Shown piece after piece: positions 24,391-36,800 of a stretch of DNA of 64,000 nucleotides; within the stretch, counting starts at the first letter, position 1, and each line of letters opens with the position of its first letter. The notes under the pieces were generated by a model, which worked only from the letters and a program-made list of their open reading frames with translations, was not told where the DNA came from and searched no databases. The stretch is from positions 81,393,729-81,457,728 of the forward strand of contig CM040424.1 in the NCBI GenBank assembly GCA_022702705.1. Direction: 5' to 3'. The translations under genes were made by a program, and so were the position numbers. The stretch is from Papilionanthe hookeriana x Papilionanthe teres. Lineage: Eukaryota; Streptophyta; Magnoliopsida; Asparagales; Orchidaceae.

Positions 24391-24470
24391 AGGAGAAAAT
24401 ATTAAGTTCAGACGATCGCATGTTCAGACAGCCAATTGCCAGGCACTAGCTTAGCATGGTCGGGCGCTAA
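24391..24470. repeat. left member of inverted repeat flanking the solo LTR
   Basis: CTCATTGAGGAGAAAATATTA and the following bases (with CAGACGATCG) have an inverted, diverged counterpart at 30776-30860. The two look like arms of a fold-back element interrupted by the LTR. Confidence 0.5.
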
Positions 24471-24959
24471 TGTTGACATCATTTTTGGTGAGGTCTAATC
24501 TCCTTCCTTAGTACTTAGGATCTAACCATAGGTTTTCCCTTTGACTATCCTAGAGGACTAGAAATGGAGCCCGCCATTTAGAAATTCAAGCCACTTCTAA
24601 TCCTACTTGGAATTCTAAATAGATGGTCATGAACCTCCAAGCTATTTAGAAGGTTAGGACCAATGTGTGGGAGAACAAGGGTGAGTCCCCATAGGATGAT
24701 CGCGCTTTAGAGCCGACCACGGGTGGTCCGGTGATGGTTAACCTCACACATCCCAAATCCTAAACCACTTTTACCCAATTTGACCTCCTAACTCATTAAA
24801 AGACTCATATGGATGGACCCAAACCTCTAGCCCCTCGCTAAGAAGATTAGGAACAACATATTGAGTGTCCAAAATGAGCCCTCTCATGGCTCTTATGAAT
24901 TTAAAATGGCTTCATGGCTCAACTAGAATGATTCCAGTCTTCTCACCTCTCAACAACCT

Positions 24960-26160
24960 TCATTTTTCCAAAATTTCAATTTTTGACCCCCGTGCCCCTA
25001 AACTCACCTAAATTACCCAAATTACCCTAAAAAATCCCAAAAATTATAAAATTGCCCAAAATTACCCAAATTATCCAAAAATCGTTCCAAAACATTCCCC
25101 ACCACTCAAATTGACCATCTATCCCCAAATTTACGAAAATTTGCAAAATTGCCCTAAGACCCTCAAAAATACCAAAATGCCCCTCATACCCCAAAAATTA
25201 AAAAATTCCAAAAAATCTCAAAATTTTCCAAAACCTTCCAAAAATTCTCAATTTCATTTTATTCAACTATCACATGACCCAATTTTGCCAAATTTACCCA
25301 ATTTAATCAAAAGCCCAAATTTGCATTTAAAAGCCCATTTTCATCAAACCCAAGCCCAATGACAACCCAATTGACCCAAATCTACTTCAATTTCAATTAT
25401 AAACTTAAATTAATCATACCCAAACCTGATTTGACCCAATTTTAAACTTTAAATGACCCAAATTTGAACCCAATTTGAATCAAATCCCAAAACCCCCAAT
25501 TTTAACCAAATGAACCAAATCCACTCAATTAGACCCAATGTCAACCAATTTCTCCCCAAATTGAATTATAAACTTCTCATAACATTCCTATAAACCAAAT
25601 GAAACATTCAATTGCCTTTAATTTGGGCCCAAACTTCGCCCAAACCCAACCAAATCTACCCCAATTTTAGCCCAAATATGTCACATATCCAAAATCCACC
25701 AAATTCAATGCCCAAATCTAAAATTGGCATCCAATTATTTTGAGAACTCTTCATCACATCCCCATAGACCTTTTGCAACATTCAATTGACCCTTAACCCA
25801 ACATTAGCCCAATATTGACCCAACTTAGCCCAATTTGCCCAAAATTGACCCTATGCCCAAATTTCACTCAATTGACCACTCAAATTAATTCAAATTCACT
25901 CCAAATCTATTCTAAACCCTTCCTAACATGTTCCTACACCAAATGCAAAATTTTATTGACCCAAATTTTTGCCCAAGCCCCACTCAAACTCAAGCCCAAG
26001 TCCACCCCAATTTAAAAGGCCAAATCCAAGCTCATGCTCCAAATCACTTCACATAGCCCAAATTTTAATCAAAAGCTCACATGACAATCATCCTCTCATC
26101 ATCCACTCAATTAAAATCATCCCATAAGTTTCAATTTCATCATTCAATCAAGCCAAATTT
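24960..26160 (+). repeat. G-poor, C/A-rich tract inside the solo LTR with about 175-bp repetition
   Basis: About 1.2 kb in which the plus strand has very few G residues and is built of words such as CCCAAATT, TTGACCC and CAAAATTGCCC. A block containing CATTCCTATA-like and CAAATGAAACATTCAATTG-like phrases recurs near 25573, 25748 and 25918. No reading frame here looks like a protein. Confidence 0.6.
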
Positions 26161-26959
26161 GGCCTCATGAAAATTTTCATCAAAACATCTAAAAATCCCA
26201 AAACCCCTTTTCATGCAAATTGACCAAGCCACTCTCAAGCCATAGGCAAGCCATGAAGCCTCGCCCCAAGCCATATGTTAGCCATGAGTGTCATCATTAT
26301 GTCACCATGCCATTAGTGACAAAAGGAGGGGCCACTTTTCACCTCCCTTAGTAAAGCTTTTTAACCCTTTTTATGATCCACTCTAATCCACATTTAGTCG
26401 AGATCTTAAGGTTTGAAGGTGGACGGTTCTCGGGTTACACCAGACGGAGACGATGATCGAGAGTCATCGGATCACGCACTTATTGGATTAATGGCTGAGA
26501 TGGAATCGGATGGACGAATGGTCTGTGAATGCGCAGCCACCCGAACCGAGCTAGCTAACCAGAGGAAGACGCGTGGCCCGCTTCGACGGATACGAGGATG
26601 TCGCGGCAGCTGACTCATTTAAGTGAAGAAATTAGAGATTTTTTATTTATTTTAAACCCTGAACTTCAAAAAATCATAACTTTTCATAGAAAAATTATAA
26701 AAATAAAATAAAAATACTCTCTTGCTCAGTGAATATAGGAGAAAAAATGTGAAACAAAAATTAAATGATTTTTCTTAGTATATTTTTTTAATTAAAAATT
26801 ATTTTTGGTATTTTGATTCTCCATTCACCTAGACAATTCACCATGGCATGGGACCATGAGGCTTTTGATCTCTCCGGTGTTAGGGATCTTCCTCGATTTT
26901 TCCAAGTCGGAGGGGCATCTATAACTAGATATTTCTAATTTTTAGGTTAATGGTCTCTC

Positions 26960-27925
26960 GTTTTGGTTTAAAAATTCTAATAATTAAAATATTCATAAAA
27001 AAATATAAAACTTGTTTTGGTACATTTCTTATGACTAGAGAACTCTAGAAAAATTATAATTTTGATTTAAATCATTAAGCATAACCCTGATTGGCTTCAA
27101 AACCCTAAAATTGAAATTAAATTAATTTGCAGTAAATACACATTAAAATAACTTGAAAATAATTCTCCACTATAATTCTAAGTTAAGACAACCCCCCAAA
27201 AAAAATTTAAACGAATTGGAATTAAATTAACCCACTAAATGAATTAATTAAGTGAAAATATCATTTTAGCATTATAATAATTTTAAAAATCAAAATATAA
27301 CTCAAAATTTCAACAAATTGATTTTTCGGAATTCTCTGTGATCAAAGGAGTCTAAGAAAAATAAAATTAGATTTTTTATAAAATTTTTTATTTTTAATCA
27401 TTTTTAAATATTTAATTAAATAAAAAATCATAAAAATTACAAAATTATTAAAATTTACTAAAATGTCATATTTGGTCTCCTAATCACTTAAAGACCATCC
27501 ACATAATTTTCCTAAGTCTCGAAGTGAGGATATTAATTTTTAAAGGCTTATGTCAATTTTTAATATTTAAAAAAACAAATTCCCACTAAAATAATTCTAA
27601 TAATTAAAAGAAAAATCAGAAAAATATAAAATTTGTTTCTCAGGATCCCTGATCATGAGAGAGATTTAAGAAAAATATAAAACTTAATTTTCCACTTAAA
27701 ATATATTTTATATTTAATTAATACTCCAAAAATTAAAATAATTTTAATAATCAAATTGAAATTCTAAAAATCACCAAAGTTTTTTCAAGTGGTCTGCTAA
27801 TTACATAGGAACCATCCAGTAATTTTCCTAAGGACATATCTTTTTCTTTAATTAGGATATTGAATTTTCATTGAAAAATTTTATTTTCTAATAAAATAAT
27901 TATATACATTAAATTAAAAATAGAA
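26960..27925 (+). repeat. about 310-bp tandem duplications inside the solo LTR
   Basis: A block with 'gatca..gag..aagaaaaatataaaa', then 'taatcac...ACCATCCA..TAATTTTCCTAAG', then 'aggatatt.a.tttt' recurs near 27330-27560 and 27645-27880, with a weaker first copy near 26990. This accounts for part of the extra length compared with the 5.1-kb LTRs. Confidence 0.45.
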
Positions 27926-30775
27926 AAATAATATTTTCTCCTCTGATTTCTTAATTGACTCATGAGTAAGGTCACATAAAATTTTCAAATTCATTTGGAT
28001 TTAATTTGATGAGTTTTGTGGTAAGCAAGCTTAAGAGGGCATAAGGGTAATTATAGAGCCTTAGCCTTAATTAACATTTAGGCTCGACCAAAGATAAATG
28101 GGCAATGTATGATTTTAATTGTCCCTTTAGATGGTTGAAACATAGAGGATAAACCCATTAATCACTCTTAATATATAAAGGAAATCTTAATTACTTAAGT
28201 CATTAAGCCCTGGAAGTTAATTAAGGTAAAAGGAGTTAGGGTTTAGGGGCATGATATTAGAAGATATTAATTCTTTAATTTGAGCCCCTAACCAATAAAT
28301 TGATCATTATTAATGAGATTTAAAAAAAGGAGATAACATAATTAATTTAAAAACAATTAAAAATGATGATAATAATTAAGACAATAATAAAAGTCAAATT
28401 CAATTAAAAATGATTTTAAAATATTACAATTAAATTAAATTTAAAATAATTTAAAAGCATTAAAATTAATTTGAAATGATTCATGATTAAATTTTAAAAA
28501 ATTGAAAAAAAAACATTAAAATCAACTTGAAAAATGAAAATTAAAATGAGATAATAATTTCAAAATATTATGGCTTTAAACATTAAAATCATTTCGAACA
28601 ATTCAAAACGTCATAAATTTGAAATATTTTAAAATATCATAATTATTTGAAAACGTTTTAAAACATCATAAAATCCATAATCAGATTAAATTAAAAGAAA
28701 ATTTAAATCACATTAAAACACTATTACTTCAACTTCAATCAAAGTGGCTAAATTCCTTAATGAACTAAGTTGCCCCTAAAGACTCTCATCCTCATAACTC
28801 TTAAATAAAATATCAAATGACGTGTCACCTTTCTCAATGGATAATCAAACATCATAATTCACTGAGCAAGCAATAAAACACACTTAAACATTAACTAAAC
28901 TTTGGATTATTGATTCATCGATATAATGAAATCTATTGGACTCGGAATAATCCCAGAAATATTGAAAAGATGTTCGGGAGATATCCCGAGCACTTCCTCA
29001 ATACGATGGGGTGTTTTAGAAGAACAATTGAACTTCATTGTTCTTCGATGAAGAAAATCACACTCAAGACACCTCAGGAGATTCATTAGGATATGATTAG
29101 GATTTGGCAGACAACCATAACCTCACCTTAGCTTTGCTCAAGTGTTTCTCTCACATATTTGAATGTCTCAACATGTATTTGAAAGTGCAGTTAGTAATTA
29201 CGGGAAGACCCTTCAGGTAGACATTTAAGTTTATTGCAATTTATTAAATGCTTTATTTTTTCACATGTCATGAAATTGTGAAAATGAATGAATCCAGCAT
29301 GTTTAAACAACTCAAAATTTAATCACCAACAAAACAAAGCTTACAACTTCAACTAAATTGAAACCTCTCTCGGATGACGGGTATCCCTCGAGAGGAGGTA
29401 GCTTACGTGTTGCTAACGAGATTTCCCACGGTCTGAATGAAAGTACGGAACCAATTAAGTTGGATTTTGTAAATTCATCAGGACTAAGTAAATCTGATGA
29501 AAATGGTGATGCCGTAACGAGGGAACCGTGGGATCCTAACCGGTGTCGCCATAATCAACTTAAACATTTATTTTAATTAAAATATTAAGCTACCTCAATT
29601 TTTAACTATTCTATGACATGACATTTCTCTCATTCATTGATCGTCACTTCTTAAACTAAACCCTCTACAACAATAAGGAGCTTGGAGCAAGCATGGTGGG
29701 CAGCACGGCCATCTTCAACAAGAAACAATTCTACTTCAACTCAACTTTCCTTATGATTAAATCACCAATCCTATAATTTTGAGGTGGTTTGCCTAGCGTA
29801 ACATAAATTCTCAAGTTATCTTTAGGCATTTGCATAATCATGTTATGCAATCTAAGCCCTAACTAGTCTTTAGGACTCCGAGGTCGTCGTTTGTTACGAC
29901 ATAAACCCTCCTAACTTCCAGGTTATTTGTATGATTATGTCATACAAGTATAAGTCATAATTTAACTAAAATTGACAAGATTGCAACATTAAATAATTCT
30001 CTCAAATTGAAGCCAAATCATAGGATAGTTTGGGAAGTCGTCAAGATTCTTCTTGGATCCTCGGTTCCCCTATTTCTCTTCCTTTAGATTCCCAAATAAA
30101 CTGTTCCAAATTTGATTCATTCCCTTTGAATTTCCAAAAATCGAATTGTTTGAACCTTAAACTTTGTAATTCTTGGAAGCAGAACCACTGATCTTTATCG
30201 AGAGTTTTTTTAAGTGATTTCGGTTATTTAAGATATAATTAACTATAGGGGCTTGCCCTTATAGGGAATTTTAAGAACTCAGGTAATATAAACCCTACTT
30301 AATTTCTTTATATAAGGTGTCAGCTCATAAAATTGGTTCGCAGACCTAACGGATGTCATAACTTTCATAGTTTATTTAATCGAGTCTCATTATTAAGCAA
30401 TCGTCAATCCCTGGAGATAGGTGCACGGCTTACGGTGTGGCGGTGGATCATTTAAACTATTAAGAGTATGAAATCAGTTAGAATTTCATATTTTAAAAAT
30501 AAAAATGAAAATTTCAAACATTATTTTCAAAATCTACACAATATTTAAATCAAATTTAAAACTATTTAACTAAATTTAGAATTATCTATTAAACTAAATT
30601 AAATTAAAATTGTTTTCTTACTAAATTAAATTTGAATTATTTTCTCTTAAATTAAATTAAATATAAAGATTATTTGCCTTTAACAGTACATTTTCGAAAG
30701 TTATATTATATTAAATTAAATCTAAAATTATCTTTAAATCAAAAGAAGACATTTCGAACGAAAATGCGGCCGACA

Positions 30776-30860
30776 ACCACCTCATCCACATATGAGATGT
30801 ATGTTGTGCTGTCACCTGACGATTGACCGTCCAGACATAATATTTTCTCCTCATTGAGAG
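30776..30860. repeat. right member of inverted repeat flanking the solo LTR
   Basis: On the minus strand reads CTCAATGAGGAGAAAATATTA, then GTCTGGACGGTCAATCGTCAGG, matching 24391-24470 in inverted orientation. Confidence 0.5.
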
Positions 30861-32280
30861 TATCCTACTAGCATTGGTCAATCCCAACATGTATTTCTTC
30901 GTATACAGTTCAATCAATATCTTCTAAACTTTCTAAATTAGTTATGAACTTCATGCATTTGCATTTCGTTATTTGTTTTTGGCAAATGACGCATCAGAAA
31001 GGATAAATATATAATCCGTTTTGGAAGTTCTCAAATTCGAGTAACAAATCATCACAATACTATTATTGTCAATTCAATTATCATAATTTTGATTTGTCAC
31101 CATTACTAGACAACAATGTCAAGATTTCCAACATTTTATGTTTACATCACAAGTCTAAAACATAACCAATGATGAACATTACACCACCATTGCCACAGGA
31201 TTATCATTAGTTCTTGAGTTAATCCAATTATAGTGGCTTTTGACTTACTTAAACTCTAGGAAAATATGATTTATATCATTCATTATTGGAAATTAAAAAA
31301 ATAATATTCAACCATAATCACCTTCATCCATATTTTATATCATACCACACAATGTTTATATATTTATAAATCTAACACTTAACTTTAATATTTATTTATA
31401 TAACACTTTAATGTCACAATTAAATTAAAAGTTGTGCCTGAAAATGTGAATTTTCTTTCAGAAAAATCAATAGTAGTGGCATTTTGAAGTGACATTAAAG
31501 ATTTGGATATTTTATATGCAAATATCAAAGCCCAAATATTACAAAAAGAATTGTAGTATGTAAATTTTCCTACTTAATTAATATTATTATGTATATAATG
31601 TATTTTAAAAAGTGAAATACATATGAAAAATATGATAACATTTATTTGTCTCTTTGTGTTGCACATTGCTTGAGTTTAACAATGTTAAAGGATATTGGTT
31701 GTATGTCTCAAATGTTGAAGCATGTTTGATGTGCATCGCAGATGAAAAATATTTATTTATAATCATATTTTTATATCAGCTTGGTTGAGAACTAAACACA
31801 ATTTGCAAGCACTTGCTACTCGCAAGAACTATATAAAATCAAAATTGGCAAACAATAACTAAAGGAAAACATACATGTTTTATTATTTTAAATAAGTTTT
31901 GGAATATTTGTCTAATTATGTCAAAAATATATGTGTCAATTATAAGGGTATTACGAATAGTTGATGTGGATGAGAAGTCATCACTTGGGAATGTTTATAA
32001 AGGCATGCATAGGATCAGAAAAGCAATTAAAGACATATTCAAAAATGTAAGAAGGCTATGAAAATATGAATTTTTTTCATAACAAGCATCACATACTCGT
32101 GAGTAATTGAATTTATTTAATTTGACGTCCATTAAACTTTCAAATTTGGTCACTTTGGTGACTGACAAATTATGCATAACATCGACATCAAATAAATAAT
32201 AATTTCAATCACATCAATTTACTTTAGTGATGTAATTCAAGATCTAATTCACAGCGGAAATTTATTACAATTAACATAAG
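30861..32280. other. AT-rich spacer with a family A MITE copy
   Basis: About 31332-31572 shows diverged family A arms (CATACCACACAATG.. TAAATCTAACACTTAACTTTAATATT and the mirrored ATATCAAAGCCCAAATATTACA). Nothing else recognised. Confidence 0.4.
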
Positions 32281-32316
32281 TAAAATTATATGAAAAACCA
32301 TAAATTTAGTAATCAA

Positions 32317-32698
32317 GGCTCTGACACCACATGTTAGAAATTTATGTTTGAACTTTAATACAATTCCAAAAATGCATAATAGTCAGGATCTTTTAAATTC
32401 ATGATTTTTACACATTCATAATAAAGTAACGCATACCTGTATTCATGATGATAACATTTGATCTTGAAGAAATTTGATCTTGAAGAGATGGAGTTTCTCT
32501 CTCTAATCCCTTGAAACTTTCTGTACTTTATGATGGAGGAAAATGTACGGGATATGTTCCGAAGAGAGATGCTCATTCTCTAAATCAAGCTATATTTAAC
32601 CGCTATCCATCAAGGGGGTTACTAACCAATAAAATTTATAATAATTTAATAAATTAATTGATTTTTATTATTAAAATCAATGACATAAGTTAATAACA
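32317..32698 (-). mobile_element. Copia-like LTR with adjacent tRNA-Met-type primer-binding site
   Basis: On the minus strand the LTR runs TGTTATTAAC... to ...AATTTCTAACA (32698 to 32332), about 367 bp. It is followed by TG then TGGTGTCAGAGCC (32329-32317), one mismatch from the TGGTATCAGAGCC primer-binding site typical of plant LTR elements. TTAAATATAGC inside could be its TATA element. No coding region follows, so only one end of the element remains. Confidence 0.65.
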
Positions 32699-33060
32699 TC
32701 TATTTATTAAAATCAATGACATAAGTTAATAACATTTATTCATTTTAGGGGTAACATGAGTTACAAATTAAATATCATAAGTTATGACATAAGTTTTCAT
32801 GAATAACTTAAGTTATCATTTATTATCACATAAGTTATGAGATAAGAAAATAAATAATTTATGCTATTATGAGTTATAAAATAATTGACAAACGTTATAA
32901 AAATAAATAACATAAGTTTTCATGAGTTACAAAATGAATAACTTAAGTTATCATTTATTATCACATAAGTTACTAGTTAAGAAAATAAATAACTTATGTT
33001 ATCATGAGTTATAAAATGAATAACTTAAGTTATCATATTTTATAACATAATTTATTAAAA
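32656..33060. repeat. AT-rich tandem repeats
   Basis: A unit of about 43 bp (TTAAAATCAATGACATAAGT, then TAATAACAT) occurs twice at 32660-32740. A longer unit of about 125 bp (AATAACTTAAGTTATCATTT, then ATTATCACATAAGTTA) occurs twice between 32800 and 33010 with a partial third copy. Confidence 0.65.
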
Positions 33061-33419
33061 TAACTCTGAGCCACAAATAAAAAATTTAACACATTGTTGG
33101 AACAAAAAATATTAACACTTGATGCTTGGGTTTGATATTTTTTATTTCAATAATACAATTATATATTTTTTTATTATTTTTATTTGATTTAGTTGGTTAT
33201 AATCGAAGAAATACAACGATGCTTTTTATAGTCACTAATTTTAAAAGAAATTAAAAAAACTCAGACCTAACCTAATTATTTTATGATAAGATGTTACAAC
33301 TATATAATTATGAAAGGTTTACACACATATTTAATAATTATATATTTTAAAAATTAAAATTAATATTTTGACACGACATAGATATTAAAAAAATTGAAGA
33401 CTACTTAAATACAAGTGAA

Positions 33420-33560
33420 TTGGGTCGAGCAGCTGCTTCGTCGAACGTAAATCTTCTCACGTCCTGGATTCGAATTCTCTGTTGGTGTAGTTGCATCACT
33501 TTAAGGCATGTGGTACTGAATTAGTGCCTAAGAGCAAAAAATTTTGAAAAAAATAATAAT
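33420..33560 (+). repeat. possible SINE-like sequence
   Basis: GGATTCGAATTCT resembles a Pol III B box, GGGTCGAGCAGC lies about 45 bp upstream at a plausible A-box distance, and the segment ends in an A-rich tail. Weak evidence only. Confidence 0.2.
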
Positions 33561-33717
33561 AAAAAGTGAATTGGGTGTTTTGTATGTAAATGCCCTTATA
33601 ATTATTGTTACATGCCTCCACCTTGCTTTATCAGCATTTTCATGGTGCGTGTTCTCCCGGGTCGCCGGAGACCACACGGTGACGCTATTAGACGTGTCTT
33701 CTCTAAAAGCTAACAAG

Positions 33718-33826
33718 TATATAAGCCAGTATATCGAGAATTCCCGAGAATTCCGCCCCTTGCATCCGATTCCTCAACTGCCGATATCTGTTGAAGATTT
33801 CTACGCTGGAGGTCGATCGAAGAGGC
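33718..33826 (+). promoter_or_regulatory. TATA box and leader of the thioesterase-like gene
   Basis: TATATAAG at 33718-33725, about 110 bp before the ATG. The leader is C/T-rich. Transcription start is inferred near 33750. Confidence 0.45.
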
Positions 33827-36800
33827 ATGGAAATGGGCACTTTGCTGCTCAAGATCTTCTTAGCACTTGCGATCTTCTGCTCTTCTCTTCCGAGCTCATT
33901 ATCCCTGCCGTTTATCGTCATACATGGTTCGTATATTCATGTATACCTCCTTGTAGTGCAATCTCCTTGGTTTAGTTGATGATCGAGGGGTTCTGGCTCA
34001 ATTCTCGTTGATGGGGGTTTGTGGCAGGTGTGGATTTTAGATTTTCGTTTATGGATGTTGTCTTTCATTTTGTTCAGGAATTGGAGATGCGTGCGATAAT
34101 CGGGGGATGAAGCACTTCACCGAGTTACTGAGCGAGTGGTCTAATTCTCAGGGATACTGTTTGTGGGTAACTCTGTCCAACTTCTTATGATTTTCTTTGG
34201 ATTGTATTGCGAAGATGGATTTTTTTATGGTCGATGGTGTTACGTTTGTTATGGTTTGGTCCATCGTTTCGTAAATGGAGGGAAGGCGAGATGGTAATGT
34301 TTAGGTTAAATTGCGCCTTATCAGTAAAAAGGACTGCCTAACCTTGTTTTCGCTGATAGCTGGGGAATTCCTTTTCGAAGTTTATTTATTTCTTTCTCTT
34401 GTCGCCTTTTTTCTTGCAATTTTGTTTCGAGTATTGGAGTTGCTGGGAGGAAACAGTTGCGTTTTCAGTTACCTAACGCGTACCCTTTTTGAGTTTCTTA
34501 ACTGGTAAAGTTCCATTACGAAGGCTGGATAGTGATTGCTTTGGAGATTTTTTGGTAGAGTGTGTGACGCGCGACGCGGGTATTTCCCGCGATGCCGCAA
34601 TCCGCGACATCTGGCCCCCGCGACTGCGGGAGTCTGGACCGAACCTAGTATTAATTTTTTTTCCTTTTTTTCCTTTGTTTTCTTTCTTTATTTCCTGCAA
34701 CTTTCCTTCCTTTGCTTCCTTGCTTTTTGATTCTTACCTATTTTTCTAGTTTCTAATTAGGCATTTGCTTTGAGGGGAACTTCTATATATTATGTATTCG
34801 GGTTTTGGAGCATTTAGTTTTCTGATTTCATAGTTTGAGAATTGTGTTATGCTAGCTCTTTCTCTAGCAAGTGGTGAGTCTGTAGCTTGCCAAGAAACTG
34901 GTGGTGGATTCCCCTTGACGTCCTTGCCTCCCTGACGTGCAGTTTGCTCACTGTTTTCCGCTGGACCGCCTTCAAACAAATCTCCTGCTGCTGTTTCCAG
35001 CAGAAATTCGCAATGTCATCACGCTGGTTCGCTTTCCAGCCATCCGGACTTTCCCAGTCGACTTTCGACCATTGTTTCCAGCAAAAGCAGTCGCCGAACA
35101 CCACCAGTATGCGGTCCAGCCACAGGGAACTGCTTCCATATCCCTGTGGGTTCACTTTATCACCATAGATCATGTCAATTATCAACCGCTGCTCATCACC
35201 CAACCCGCAGTATTCACCCTACAACCTCTCCAACACCTTTGGTGTGTTATCACACCGTCTAGGAGCCCTTGAAGGTTCAGTTTGAAGAACAAAGGCACCA
35301 TGCCACCAAGAATGATTTCTTAACACGGTGCCAAGGAAATTACCATGGAAGACATGCAGAGGGAAGTCATTCAATTGCGGCAGATGCTCATTACGTTTGA
35401 AAGAAGACAACATGGTAAAATCACTCACAACATTAACGGTGACCACCCGGGTGAAAGAGATGACAAAAATCCTTTTCACGGAGATGTTTCAAGCGACAAA
35501 GAACAGATGCCTTGTCGATTCCACATCGAGTCTAGGAAGAGAGAAGGTGATTTTGGAAAGGTGGACCTACCAGATTTTGATGGTTGCATGAACCCAGACG
35601 AGTTTATTGAATGGCTCTAGACAATGGAACAAGTCTTTGAGTACAAGGACATCCCACCCGATAAAAGTGTAAAATTGACAGTCATCAAACTGGAGAAGAG
35701 TGCGTCGCTGTGGGGGGAATACTTGAAACCACTACACCATAGTGAGGGAAAAAACAAAATTACTACCTGGTTTGATGTTAAAAGGGAGATGCAATGTAAG
35801 TATCTGCCAACAAATTACTTGCATGATGTGTTCTTGAGGCTTCATTACTTACAACAGAAAGATCTTTCAGTAGAAGAATACACCACGGAGTTCAGACAAC
35901 TTATGTTGAATTGCGAACTAGTGGAGCACGAGGAGAACGCTGTAGCTAGATATCTTGGAGGATTGAGACAGTCTATTGGCAACATGGTCCAGTTGCAACC
36001 CTATTGGACGTTACAAGATGTCCAAATATTGGCCTTGAAGGTGGAGAAACAACACCATAACATCAGGTCCTTACCACCCTTCAAACAGGAGTCGACTCCC
36101 AAACTAGACCAGTTAGCAAGATCATGTCAACCAAAACACCCAGACCTACCCCTCGAGAAGAGAAGCCAACACCAGAGGAAAAGAGGACTGATCAGACCAC
36201 TACCCATAAAGCATTCTCAGCCAGGAAGCGTTTCAAATGTCATGAATACAGGCACATTACAGCCAATTGTTCCAACAAAAGGGTGATTTCTTTTACCGGA
36301 CAGGGGATAGTGGAGGAGGAAGAGGGTGCGGACCTAGAGGAGGAGAATGAAGAGGAGTGCCAACTACCCTTGGATGATGGTGATAGTGAGATGCTTATGG
36401 TTCAATGAGTTCCCTAGACTGAGCCTAAGAGGGATCGGCTGTGGCTCAGGCGTAACATCTGTCGCACCCCTTGTATTGTAAAGGGAAGACATGCAACCTC
36501 ATTATAAATGATGGCAGTTGTAAAAATATGATTTTTACGTAGGTGGTAGATAAATCGAGCCTCGTTACATAGAAGTATGCCCACCCATACGACTTGACTT
36601 GGTTGAACAATGGAAATGAGATTTGTGTCGACAAGAGATTTCTAGTGGAATTCTCAATTGCAGACAAACTACTAGATCAGGTTTGGTGTGATGCTGTGCT
36701 GATGAATGCATGTCATATTCTATTGGGGCGATTGCGGAAGACGACAAAGGCACATTTCACGATGGCTATAAAAATGCATGCACTTTTAACTTGGACGTGA

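Larger units (their letters stand above)
24471..30775 (+). mobile_element. 6.3-kb solo LTR of the giant Tat/Ogre-like family
   Basis: Starts TGTTGACATCATTTTTGGTG and ends GCGGCCGACA, matching the sense start (TGTTGACCTCATTTTTGTCG) and end (GCGGCCGACA) of the LTRs at 41342-46460 and 58872-63994, but in the opposite orientation. Within it, 29885-30360 aligns with the reverse complement of about 41590-42060: for example CTATAGGGGCTTGCC, CCCTACTTAATT and GGTTCGCAGACC..ACGGATGTCAT. No gag or pol lies inside, and the internal region is absent, so it is a solo LTR or a copy reduced to one LTR. It is about 1.2 kb longer than its relatives, in part through internal duplication. The 5-bp flanks (GCTAA and ACCAC) do not match. 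Confidence 0.75.

Noticed and set aside
33544..33975. 143-residue plus-strand frame overlapping the start of the thioesterase-like gene
   Set aside because: Different frame from the conserved exon; it covers the promoter and leader and has no motif.
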